The translations under genes were made by a program, and so were the position numbers. 64,000 nt of DNA from Glycine soja (taxonomy: Eukaryota > Streptophyta > Magnoliopsida > Fabales > Fabaceae), in NCBI RefSeq assembly GCF_004193775.1, contig NW_021143950.1, positions 1 through 64,000 on the forward strand. Reading direction: 5' to 3'. Shown here piece by piece: positions 47,001 through 59,900 of this stretch. The notes below the pieces were generated by a model that saw only the letters and a list, made by a program, of their open reading frames with translations, did not search any database and was not told the origin of the DNA. How positions within the stretch are numbered: position 1 is the first letter of the stretch; each line of letters opens with the position of its first letter.

Positions 47001-50000
47001 GACCCCCGTGTGAAAAGTTATGACCATTTGAATTTCTCGAGAGCTTCCGTTGTTCAATTTCGAGCATCCCTATATGTGATGCGCTTGAATTGGATCTCCG
47101 AGTGAAAAGTAATGACCATTAGAATTTCTCGAGAGCTTTTTTTTGTTCAATTTCGAGCGTCTCGATATGTGATGCGCCTGAATCGGACCTCCGATTGAAA
47201 AAATATGACCATTTGAATTTCTCGAGAGCTTCCGTTGTTCAATTTCGAGCATCTCTATATGTGATGGTCTTGAATCGGACCTCCGAGTGAAAAGTTATGA
47301 CCATTTGAATTTCTCGAGAGCTTCCGTTGTTCAATTTCGAGCGTCTCGATATATTATGTACCAGAATCTGACCTTCGTGTGAAAAGTTATGACCGTTTGA
47401 ATTTCTCGACAGCTTCAGTTGTTCAATTTCGAGCATCTCTATATGTGATGCGCCTGAATCGGACCTCCGATTGAAAAAATATGACCATTTGAATTTCTCG
47501 AGAGCTTCCGTTGTTCAATTTCGAGCATCTCTATATGTGATGGTCTTGAATCGGACCTCCGAGTGAAAAGTTATGACCATTTGAATTTCTCGAGAGCTTC
47601 CGTTGTTCAATTTCAAGCGTCTAGATATATTATGCCCCTAAATCTGACCCCCATGTGAAAAGTTATAACCATTTGAATTTCTCGAGAGCTTCCGTTGTTC
47701 AATTTCGAGCATCTCTATATGTGATGCGCCTGAATCGGACCTCCGATTGAAAAGTTATGACCATTTGAATTTCTCGAGAGCTTCCGTTGTTCAATTTCGA
47801 GCATCTCGATATATTATGCCCCTAAATCTGACCCCCATGTGAAAAGTTATGACCATTTGAATTTCTCGAGAGCTTCCGTTGTTCAATTTCGAGCATCTCT
47901 ATATCTGATGCTCCTGAATCGGACCTCCGAGTGAAAAGTAATGACCATTTGAATTTCTCGAGAGCCTCCGTTGTTCAATTTCGAGCATCTTTATATGTGA
48001 TGTGCCTGAATCGGACCTCCGAGTGAAAAGTTTTGACCATTTGAATTTCTCGAGAGCTTCCGTTGTTCAATTTCGAGCGTCCCGATATATTTTGCCCCTA
48101 AATGTGACCCCCGTGTGAAAAGTTATGACCATTTGAATTTCTCGATAGCTTCCGTTGTTCAATTTCGAGCATCTCTATATGTGATGCGCCGGAATCGGAC
48201 CTCCGATTGAAAAGTTATGACCATTTGAATTTCTCGAGAGCTTCCGTTGTTCAATTTCGAGCATCTCTATATGTGATGCGCTTGAATCGGACCTCCGAGT
48301 GAAAAGTAATGACCATTTGACTTTCTCGAGAGCTTCCGTTGTTCAATTTCGAGCATCTCTATATGTGATGCGCTTGAATCGGACCTCCGAGTGAAAAGTA
48401 ATGACCATTTGAATTTCTCGAGAGCTTCCATTGTTCAATTTCAAGCGTCTCGGTATATTATGCGCCTGAATCGGACCTCCGAGTGAAAAGCAATGACCAT
48501 TTGAATTTCTCGAGAGCTTTCGTTGTACAATTTCGAGCATCTCTATATGTGATGTGCCTTAATCGGACCTCCGAGTGAAAAGTAATGACCATTTGAATTA
48601 AACGAGAGCTTCCGTTGTTCAATTTCGAGCATCTCTATATGTGATGCTCCTGAATCGGACCTCCGAGTGAAAAGTAATGACCATTTGAATTTCTCGAGAG
48701 CCTCCGTTGTTCAATTTCGAGCATCTTTATATGTGATGTGCCTGAATCGGACCTCCGAGTGAAAAGTTTTGATCATTTGAATTTCTCGAGGGCTTCCGTT
48801 GTTCAATTTCGAGCGTCCCGATATATTTTGCCCCTAAATCTGACCCCCGTGTGAAAAGTTATGACCATTTGAATTTCTCGAGAGCTTCCGTTGTTCAATT
48901 TCGAGCATCTCTATATGTGATGCGCCTGAATCGGACCTCCGATTGAAAAGTTATGACCATTTGAATTTCTCGAGAGCTTCCGTTTTTCAATTTCGAGCAT
49001 CTCTGTATGTGATGCTCATGAATCGGACCTCCGAGTGAAAAGTTATGACCATTTGAATTTCTCGAGAGCTTTCGTTGTTCAATTTCGAGCGTCTCGATAT
49101 ATTATGCACCTGAACCTGACCTCCGTGGGAAAAGTTATGACCATTTGAATATCTCGAGAGCTTCGGTTGTTCAATTTCGAGCATCTCTATATGTGATGCG
49201 CCTGAATCTGACCTCCGAGTGAAAAGTAATGACCATTTTAATTTCTCGAGAGCCTCTGTTGTTCAATTTCGAGCATCTCTATATGTTATGCTCCTGAATC
49301 GGACCTCCGAGTGAAAAGTAATGACCATTTTAAGCTCTCGAGAGCTTCTATTTTTCAATTACGAGAGTCTCGATATATTATGCGCCTGAAATCTGACCCC
49401 CGTGTGAAAAGTTATGACCATTTGAATTTCTCGAGAGCTTCTGTTGTTCAATTTCGAGCATCTCTATGTGTGATGCGCCTGAATCGGACCTCCGAGTGAA
49501 AAGTTATGACCATTTGACTTTCTCGAAAGCTTCCGTTGTTCAATTTCGAGAATCTCTATATGTGATGGGCTTGAATCGGACCTCCGATTGAAAAGTAATG
49601 ACCATTTGAATTTCTCGAGAGCTTCCATTGTTCAATTTCGAGCGTCTCGGTATATTATGCACCTGAATCTGACCCCCGTGTGAAAAGTTATGACCATTTG
49701 AATTTCTTGAGAGCTTCCGTTGTTCAATTTCGAGCATTTCTATATGTGATGTGCCTGAATCGGACCTCCGACTGAAAAGTTATGGGCATTTGAATTTCTC
49801 GAGAGCTTCCGTTGTTCAATTTCGAGCATCTCTATATGTGATCCTCTTGAATTGGACCTCTGAGTGAAAAGTTATGACTATTTGAATTTCTCGAGAGCTT
49901 CCATTGTTCAATTTGGAGCGTCTCGATATATTATGCGCATGAATCTGAGCTCCATGTGAAAAGTTATGACCAGTTGAATTTCTCGAGAGCTTTCGTTGTA

Positions 50001-53000
50001 CAATTTCGAGCATCTCTATATATGATGCGCTTGAATTGGATCTCCGAGTGAAAAGTAATGACCATTTGAATTTCTCGAGAGCTTTTTTTTGTTCAATTTC
50101 GAGCGTCTCGATAAATTATGCACCTGAATCTGACCTCCGTCTGAAAAGTTATGACCATTTGAATTTCTCGAGAGCTTTCGTTGTTCAATTTAGAGCATCT
50201 CTATATGTGATGCGCCTGAATCGGACCTCCGAGTGAAAAGCAATGACCATTTGAATTTCTCGAGAGCTTTCGTTGTACAATTTCGAGCATCTCTATATGT
50301 GATGTGCCTTAATCGGACCTCCGTGTGAAAAGTAATGACCATTTGAATTTCTCGAGAGCTTCCGTTTTTCAATTTCGAGCATCTCTGTATGTGATGCTCA
50401 TGAATCGGACCTCCGAGTGAAAAGTTATGACCATTTGAATTTCTCGAGAGCTTTCGTTGTTCAATTTCGAGCGTCTCGATATATTATGCACCTGAACCTG
50501 ACCTCCGTGGGAAAAGTTATGACCATTTGAATATCTCGAGAGCTTCGGTTGTTCAATTTCGAGCATCTCTATATGTGATGCGCCTGAATCGGACCTCCGA
50601 GTGAAAAGTAATGACCATTTTAATTTCACGAGAGCCTCTGTTGTTCAATTTCGAGCATCTCTATATGTTATGCTTCTCAATTGGACCTCCGAGTGAAAAG
50701 TAATGACCATTTTATGCTCTCGAGAGCTTCTATTTTTCAATTACGAGCGTCTCGATATATTATGCGCCTGAAATCCGACCCCCGTGTGATAAGTTATGAC
50801 CATTTGAATTTCTCGAGAGCTTCTGTTGTTCAATTTCGAGCATCTCTATGTGTGATGCGCCTGAATCGGACCTCCGAGTGAAAAGTTATGACCATTTGAC
50901 TTTCTCGAGAGCTTCCGTTGTTCAATTTCGAGCATCTCTATATGTGATGCGCTTGAATCGGACCTCCGAGTGAAAAGTAATGACCATTTGAATTTCTCGA
51001 GAGCTTCCATTGTTCAATTTCGAGCGTCTCGGTATATTATGCACCTGAATCTGACCCCCGTGTGAAAAGTTATGACCATTTGAATTTCTCGAGAGCTTCC
51101 GTTGTTCAATTTCGAGCATTTCTATATGTGATGTGCCTGAATCGGACCTCCGACTGAAAAGTTATGGGCATTTGAATTTCTCGAGAGCTTCCGTTGTTCA
51201 ATTTCGAGCATCTCTATATCTGATGCTCTTGAATCGGACCTCCGAGTGAAAAGTTATGACCATTTGAATTTCTCGAGAGCTTCCGTTGTTCAATTTCGAG
51301 CGTCTCGATATGTGATGCGCCTGAATCGGACCTCCGATTGAAAAAATATGACCATTTGAATTTCTCGAGAGCTTCCGTTGTTCAATTTTGAGCATCTCTA
51401 TATGTGATGGTCTTGAATTGGACCTCCGAGTGAAAAGTTATGACCATTTGAATTTCTCGAGAGCTTCCGTTTTTCAATTTCAAGCGTCTCGATATATTAT
51501 GTACCTGAATCTGACCTTCGTGTGAAAAGTTATGACTGTTTGAATTTCTCGACAGCTTCAGTTGTTCAATTTCGAGCATCTCTATATGTGATGCACCTGA
51601 ATCGGACCTTCGATTGAAAAAATATGACCATTTGAATTTCTCGATAGCTTCCGTTGTTCAAATTCGAGCATCTCTATATGTGATGGTCTTGAATCGGACC
51701 TCCGAGTGAAAAGTAATGACCATTTGAATTAAACGAGAGCTTCCGTTGTTCAATTTCGAGCATCTCTATATGTGATGTGCCTTAATCGGACCTCCGAGTG
51801 AAAAGTAATGACCATTTGAATTAAACGAGAGCTTCCGTTGTTCAATTTCGAGCATCTCTATATTATGCGCCTGAAATCGGACCCCCGTGTGAAAAGTTAT
51901 GACCATTTGAATTTCTCGAGAGCTTCTGTTGTTCAATTTCGAGCATCTCTATGTGTGATGCGCCTGAATCGGACCTCCGAGTTAAAAGTTATGACCATTT
52001 GACTTTCTCGAGAGCTTCCGTTGTTCAATTTCGAGCATCTCTATATGTGATGCGCTTGAATCGGACCTCCGAGTGAAAAGTAATGACCATATGAATTTGT
52101 CGAGAGCTTCCATTGTTCAATTTCGAGCCTCTCGGTATATTATGCACCTGAATCTGACCCCCGTGTGAAAAGTTATGACCATTTGAATTTCTCGAGAGCT
52201 TCCGTTGTTCAATTTCGAGCATTTCTATATGTGATGTGCCTGAATCAGACCTCCGACTGAAAAGTTATGGGCATTTGAATTTCTCGAGAGCTTCCGTTGT
52301 TCAATTTCGAGCATCTCTATATCTGATGCTCTTGAATCGGACCTCCGAGTGAAAAGTTATGACCATTTGAATTTCTCGAGAGCTTCCGTTGTTCAATTTC
52401 GAGCGTCTCGATATGTGATGCGCCTGAATCGGACCTCCGATTGAAAAAATATGACCATTTGAATTTCTCGAGAGCTTCCGTTGTTCAATTTCGAGCATCT
52501 CTATATGTGATGGTCTTGAATCGGACCTCCGAGTGAAAAGTTATGACCATTTGAATTTCTCGAGAGCTTCCGTTGTTCAATTTCGAGCGTCTCGATATAT
52601 TATGTACCTGAATCTGACCTTCGTGTGAAAAGTTATGACCGTTTGAATTTCTCGACAGCTTCAGTTGTTCAATTTCGAGCATCTCTATATGTGATGCGCC
52701 TGAATCGGACCTCCGATTGAAAAAATATGACCATTTGAATTTCTCGAGAGCTTCCGTTGTTCAATTTCGACCATCTCTATATGTGATGGTCTTGAATCGG
52801 ACCTCCGAGTGAAAAGTTATGACCATTTGAATTTCTTGAGAGCTTCCGTTGTTCAATTTCAAGCGTCTCGATATATTATGCCCCTAAATCTGACCCCCGT
52901 GTGAAAAGTTATGACCATTTGAATATCTCGAGAGCTTCCGTTGTTCAATTTCGAGCATCTCTATATGTGATGCGCTTGAATTGGATCTCCGAGTGAAAAG

Positions 53001-56000
53001 TAATGACCATTTGAATTTCTCGAGAGCTTTTTTTTGTTCAATTTCGAGCGTCTCGATAAATTATGCACTTGAATCTGACCTCCGTCTGAAAAGTTATGAC
53101 CATTTGAATTTCTCGAGAGCTTTCGTTGTTCAATTTAGAGCATCTCTATATGTGATGCGCCTGAATCGGACCTCCGAGTGAAAAGCAATGACCATTTGAA
53201 TATCTCGAGAGCTTCCGTTGTTCAATTTCGAGCGTCTCGATATATTATGTACCTGAATCTGACCTCCTTGTGAAAAGTTATGACCATTTGAATTTCTCGA
53301 GAGCTTCCGTTATTCAATTTCGAGCATCTCTATATGTGATGTGCCTGAATCGGACCTCCGATTGAAAAGTTATGACCATTTGAATTTCTCGAGAGCTTCC
53401 GTTGTTCAATTTCGAGCATCTCTATATGTGATCCTCTTTAATTGGACCTCCGAGTGAAAAGTTATGACCATTTGAATTTCTCGAGAGCTTCCGTTGTTCA
53501 ATTTGGAGCGTCTCGATATATTATGCGCATGAATCTGAGCTCCATGTGAAAAGTTATGACCATTTGAATTTCTCGAGAGCTTTCGTTGTACAATTTCGAG
53601 CATCTCTATATGTGATGCGTTTGAATTGGATCTCCGAGTGAAAAGTAATGACCATTTGAATTTCTCGAGAGCTTTTTTTTGTTCAATTTCGAGCGTCTCG
53701 ATAAATTATGCACTTGAATCTGACCTCCGTCTGAAAAGTTATGACCATTTGAATTTCTCGAGAGCTTTCGTTGTTCAATTTAGAGCATCTCTATATGTGA
53801 TGCGCCTGAATCGGACCTCCGAGTGAAAAGCAATGACCATTTGAATTTCTCGAGAACTTTCGTTGTACAATTTCGAGCATCTCTATATGTGATGTGCCTT
53901 AATCGGACCTCCGAGTGAAAAGTAATGACCATTTGAATTAAACGAGAGCTTCCGTTGTTCAATTTCGAGCATCTCTATATGTGATGCTCCTGAATCGGAC
54001 CTCTGAGTGAAAAGTAATGACCATTTGAATTTCTCGAGAGCCTCCGTTGTTCAATTTCGAGCATCTTTATATGTGATGTGCCTGAATCGGACCTCCGAGT
54101 GAAAAGTTTTGACCATTTGAATTTCTCGAGAGCTTCCGTTGTTCAATTTCGAGCGTCCCGATATATTTTGCCCCTAAATCTGACCCCCGTGTGAAAAGTT
54201 ATGACCATTTGAATTTCTCGAGAGCTTCCGTTGTTCAATTTTGAGCATCTCTATATGTGATGCGCCTGAATCGGACCTCCGATTGAAAAGTTATGACCAT
54301 TTGAATTTCTCGAGAGCTTCCGTTTTTCAATTTCGAGCATCTCTGTATGTGATGCTCTTGAATCGGACCTCCGAGTGAAAAGTTATGACCATTTGAATTT
54401 CTCGAGAGCTTTCGTTGTTCAATTTCGAGCGTCTCGATATATTATGCACCTGAACCTGACCTCCGTGGGAAAAGTTATGACCATTTGAATATCTCGAGAG
54501 CTTCGGTTGTTCAATTTCGAGCATCTCTATATGTGATGCGCCTGAATCGGACCTCCGAGTGAAAAGTAATGACCATTTTAATTTCTCGAGAGCCTCTGTT
54601 GTTCAATTTCGAGCATCTCTATATGTTATTCTCCTGAATCGGACCTCCGAGTTAAAAGTAATGACCATTTTAAGCTCTCGAGAGCTTCTATTTTTCAATT
54701 ACGAGCGTCTCGATATATTATGCGCCTGAAATCTGACCCCCGTGTGAAAAGTTATGACCATTTGAATTTCTCGAGAGCTTCCGTTGTTCAATTTCGAGCA
54801 TCTCTATATGTGATGCGCCTGAATCGGACCTCCCATTGAAAAGTTATGACCATTTGAATTTCTCCAGAGCTTCCGCTGTTCAATTGCGAGCATCTATGTA
54901 TATGATGCTCTTGAATCGGACCTCCGAGTGAAAAGTTATGACCATTTGAATTTCTCGAGAGCTTCCGTTGTTCAATTTCGAGCATCTCTATATGTGATGG
55001 TCTTGAATCGGACCTCCGAGTGAAAAGTTATGACCATTTGAATTTCTCGAGAGCTTCCGTTGTTCAATTTCAAGCGTCTCGATATATTATGCCCCTAAAT
55101 CTGACCCCCGTGTGAAAAGTTATGACCATTTGAATTTCTCGAGAGCTTCCGTTGTTCAATTTCGAGCATCTCTATATGTGATGCGCCTGAATCGGACCTC
55201 CGAGTGAAAAGTTATGACCATTTGACTTTCTCTAGAGCTTCCGTTGTTCAATTTCGAGCAGCTCTATATGTGATGCGCTTGAATCGGACCTCCGAGTGAA
55301 AAGTAATGACCATTTGAATTTCTCGAGAGCTTCCATTGTTCAATTTCGAGCGTCTCGGTATATTATGCACCTGAATCTGACCCCCGTGTGAAAGTTATGA
55401 CCATTTGAATTTCTCGAGAGCTTCCGTTGTTCAATTTCGAGCATTTCTATATGTGATGTGCCTGAATCGGACCTCCGACTGAAAAGTTATTGGCATTTGA
55501 ATTTCTCGAGAGCTTCCGTTGTTCAATTTCGAGCATCTCTATATCTGATGCTCTTGAATCGGACCTCCGAGTGAAAAGTTATGACCATTTGAATTTCTCG
55601 AGAGCTTCCGTTGTTCAATTTCGAGCGTCTCGATATGTGATGCGCCTGAATCGGACCTCCGATAGAAAAAATATGACCATTTGAATTTCTCGAGAGCTTC
55701 CGTTGTTCAATTTCGAGCATCTCTATATGTGATGGTCTTGAATCGGACCTCCGAGTGAAAAGTTATGACCAATTGAATTTCTCGAGAGCTTCCGTTGTTC
55801 AATTTCGAGCGTCTCGATATATTATGTACCTGAATCTGACCTTCGTGTGAAAAGTTATGACCGTTTGAATTTCTCGACAGCTTCAGTTGTTCAATTTCGA
55901 GCATCTCTATATGTGATGCGCCTGAATCGGACCTCCGATTGAAAAGTTATGACCATTTGAATTTCTCGAGAGCTTCCGTTGTTCAATTTCGAGCATCTCT

Positions 56001-56950
56001 ATATGTGATGGTCTTGAATCGGACCTCCGAGTGAAAAGTTATGACCATTTGAATTTCTCGAGAGCTTCCGTTGTTCAATTTCAAGCGTCTCGATATATTA
56101 TGCCCCTAAATCTGACCCCCGTGTGAAAAGTTATGACCATTTGAATTTCTCGAGAGCTTCCGTTGTTCAATTTCGAGCATCTCTATATGTGATGCGCCTG
56201 AATCGGACCTCCGATTGAAAAGTTATGACCATTTGAATTTCTCGAGAGCTTCCGTTGTTCAATTTCGAGCATCTCTATATGTGATGGTCTTGAATCGGAC
56301 CTCCGAGTGAAAAGTTATGACCATTTGAATTTCTTGAGAGCTTCCGTTGTTCAATTTCGAGCGTCTCGATATATTATGTACCTGAATCTGACCTCCTTGT
56401 GAAAAGTTATGACCATTTGAATTTCTCGAGAGCTTCCGTTATTCAATTTCGAGCATCTCTATATGTGATGTGCCTGAATCGGACCTCCGATTGAAAAGTT
56501 ATGACCATTTGAATTTCTCGAGAGCTTCCGTTGTTCAATTTCGAGCATCTCTATATGTGATCCTCTTGAATTGGACCTCCGAGTGAAAAGTTATGACCAT
56601 TTGAATTTCTCGAGAGCTTCCGTTGTTCAATTTGGAGCGTCTCGATATATTATGCGCATGAATCTGAGCTCCATGTGAAAAGTTATGACCATTTGAATTT
56701 CTCGAGAGCTTTCGTTGTACAATTTCGAGCATCTCTATATGTGATGCGCTTGAATCGGACCTCCGAGTGAAAAGTAATGACCATTTGAATTTCTCGAGAG
56801 CTTTCGTTGTTCAATTTCGAGCGTCTCGATATATTATGCACCTGAATCTGACCTCCGTGTGAAAAGTTATGACTATTTGAATTTCGCGAGAGCCTCCATT
56901 GTTCAATTTCGAGCATCTTTATATGTGATGTGCCTGAATCGGACCTCCGA
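44100..56950. repeat. CentGm interior with long-range block copies
   Basis: 92-bp monomers arranged in larger blocks copied at mixed distances: 1103 bp (51198 to 52301, 12 monomers less one base), 3222 bp (52301 to 55523) and about 3129 bp (53406 to 56535). Variants such as TATATTTTGCCCCTAAATC, GCCTGAAATCTGACCCCC and GAATTAAACGAGAGC recur in these blocks. A fused A/B monomer (CTCTATATTATGCGCC) sits near 51857. No gene seen. Confidence 0.75.
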
Positions 56951-59900
56951 GTGAAAAGTTACGACCATTTGAATTGCTCCAGAGCTTCCATTGTTCAATT
57001 TCGAGCGTCTCGATATATTATGCGCCTGAATCGGACCTCAAAGTGAAAAGTTATGACCATTTGAATTTCTCGAGAGCATCCATTGTTCAATTTCGATCGT
57101 CTCGATATATTTTGCACTCGAATCGAACCTCCGAGTAAAAAGTTATGACCATTGGAATTTCCCAAGAGCTTCCCATTGTTTAATTTCGAGCGTCTCGATA
57201 TATTATGCGCCTGAATCGGACCTCCGAGTGAAAAGTTATGACCATTTGAATTGCTCAAGAGCTTCCATTGTTCAATTTCGAGCGTCTCGATATATTATGC
57301 GCCTAAATTGGACCTCCAAGTGAAAAGTTATGATCATTTGAATTGCTCAATAGCTTCCATTGTTCAATTTCGAGCGTCTCGATATATTATGCGCCTGAAT
57401 CGGACCTGCGAGTGAAAAGTTATGACCATTTGAATTTCTCGAGAGCTTTCGTTGCTCAATTTCGAGCGTCACGATATATTATGCGCCTGAATCAGACCTC
57501 CAAGTGAAAAGTTATGACCATTTGAATTACTCGAGTGCTTCCGTTGTTCAATTTTGAGCGTCTCTATATGTGATGCAACTCGGACCTCCAAGTGAAAAGT
57601 TATGATCATTTGAATTGCTCAATAGCTTCCATTGTTCAATTTCGAGCGTCTCGATATATTTTGCGCCTGAATCGGACCTCCGAGTGAAAAGTTATGACCA
57701 TTTGAATTGCTCAAGAGCTTCCATTGTTCAATTTCGAGCGTCTTGATATATTATGCGCCTGAATCGGACCTGCGAGTTAAAAGTTATGAGCATTTGAATT
57801 TCTCGAGAGGATCCATTCTTCAATTTCGATTGTCTCGATATATTTAGCGCCCGAATCGGAGCTCCGAGTTAAAAGTTATGACCATTTGAATTGCCCATGA
57901 GCATCCATTGTTAAATTTCGAGCGTCTCGATATTTTATGTGCATGAATCGGACCTCTGAGTGAAAAGTTATGACCATTTAAATTTCTCAAGAGCTTCCTT
58001 TGCTCAATTTCGAGGGTCTCGCTATATTATGCGCCTGAATATGGGATGCATTCTTCAATTTCAAACGTCTCGCTATATTATGCGCCTGAATATGTGATCC
58101 ATTCTTCAATTTCAAACGTCTCGATATATTATGCGCCTGAATCGGATCTCCGAGTGAAAAGCTATGACCATTTGAATTTCTCGAGAGCTTCCGTTGTTCA
58201 ATTTCGTGCGTCTCGATATATTATGCGCCTAAATCGGACCTCCGAGTGAAAAGTTATATCCATTTGAATTTCTCGAGAGCTTCCGTTGTTCAATTTCGAG
58301 CGTCTCGATATATTATGCGCCTGAATCGGATCTCCGAGTGAAAATTTATGACCATTTGAATTTCTCGAGAGCTTCCGTTGTTCAATTTCGAGCCTCTTGA
58401 TATATTATGCACATGAATCGGACCTCTGAGTGAAAACTTATGACCATTTGAATTTCTCGAGAGCTTCCGTTGCTCAATTTCAAGCGTCTCGATATATTAT
58501 GCGCCTGAATCAGACCTCCGAGTGAAAAGTTATGACTATTTGAATTTCTCGAGAGCTTCCGTTGTTCATTTTCGAGCGTCTCGATATATTATGCACATGA
58601 ATCGAACCTCTGAGTGAAAGGTTATGACCATTTGAATTTCTCGAGAGCTTCCGTTGTTCATTTTCGAGCATCTCGATATATTATGCGCTTGAATCGGATC
58701 TCCGAGTGAAAAGCTATGACCATTTGAATTTCTCGAGAGCATCCATTGTTCAATTTCGATTGTCTCGATATATTATGCGCCTGAATCGGACCTCCGAGTT
58801 AAAAGTTATGACCATTTGAATTTCTCGAAAGATTCCGTTGCTCAATTTCGAGCGTCTCGATATATTATGCGCCTAAATCGGATCTCCGAGTGAAAAGCTA
58901 TGACCATTTGAATTTCTCGAGAGCTTCCGTTGTTTAATTTCGAGCGTCTCGATATGTTATGCACATGAATCGGACCTCTGAGTGAAAAGTTATGACCATT
59001 TGAATTTCTCGAGAGCATCCATTGTTCAATTTCGATTGTCTCGATATATTTTGCGCCCGAATCGGACCTCCGAGTTAAATGTTATGACCATTTGAATTGC
59101 TCAAGAGCTTCCATTGTTAAATTTCGAGCGTCTCGATATATTATGCGCCTGAATCGGACCAACGAGTGAAAAGTTATGACCATTTGAATTTTTCGAGAGC
59201 TTCCGTTGTTCAATTTCGAGCGTCTCGATATATTATGCGCATGAATCGGACCTCTGAGTGAAAAGTTATGACCATTTGAATTTCTCGAGAGATTCCGTTG
59301 ATTGATTTCGAGCGTCTCGATAGATTATGGGCCTGAATCGGACCTCCGAGTGAAAAGTTATGACCATTTGAATTTCTCGAGAGCATCCATTGTTCGATTC
59401 GATCGTCTCGATATATTTTGCACTCGAATCGGACCTCCGAGTGAAAAGTTATGACCATTTGAATTGCTCCAGAGCTTCCATTGTTCAATTTCGAGCCTCT
59501 CGATATATTATGCGCCTGAATCGGACCTCAAAGTGAAAAGTTATGACCATTTGAATTTCTCGAGAGCATCCATTGTTCAATTTCGATCGTCTCGATATAT
59601 TTTGCACTCGAATCGGACCTCCGAGTTAAAAGTTATGACCATTGGAATTTCCCAAGAGGTTCCATTGTTAAATTTCGAGCGTCTCGATATATTATGCTCC
59701 TGAATCGGACCTCCGAGTGAAAAGTTATGACCATTTGAATATCTCGAGAGCTTCCGTTGCTCAATTTCGAGCGTCTCGATATATTATGCGCCTGAATCAG
59801 ACCTCCGAGTGAAAAGTTATGACCATTTGAATTTCTCGAGTGCTTCCGTTGTTCAATTTCGAGCGTCTCTATATGTGATGCAAATCGGACCTCCAAGTGA

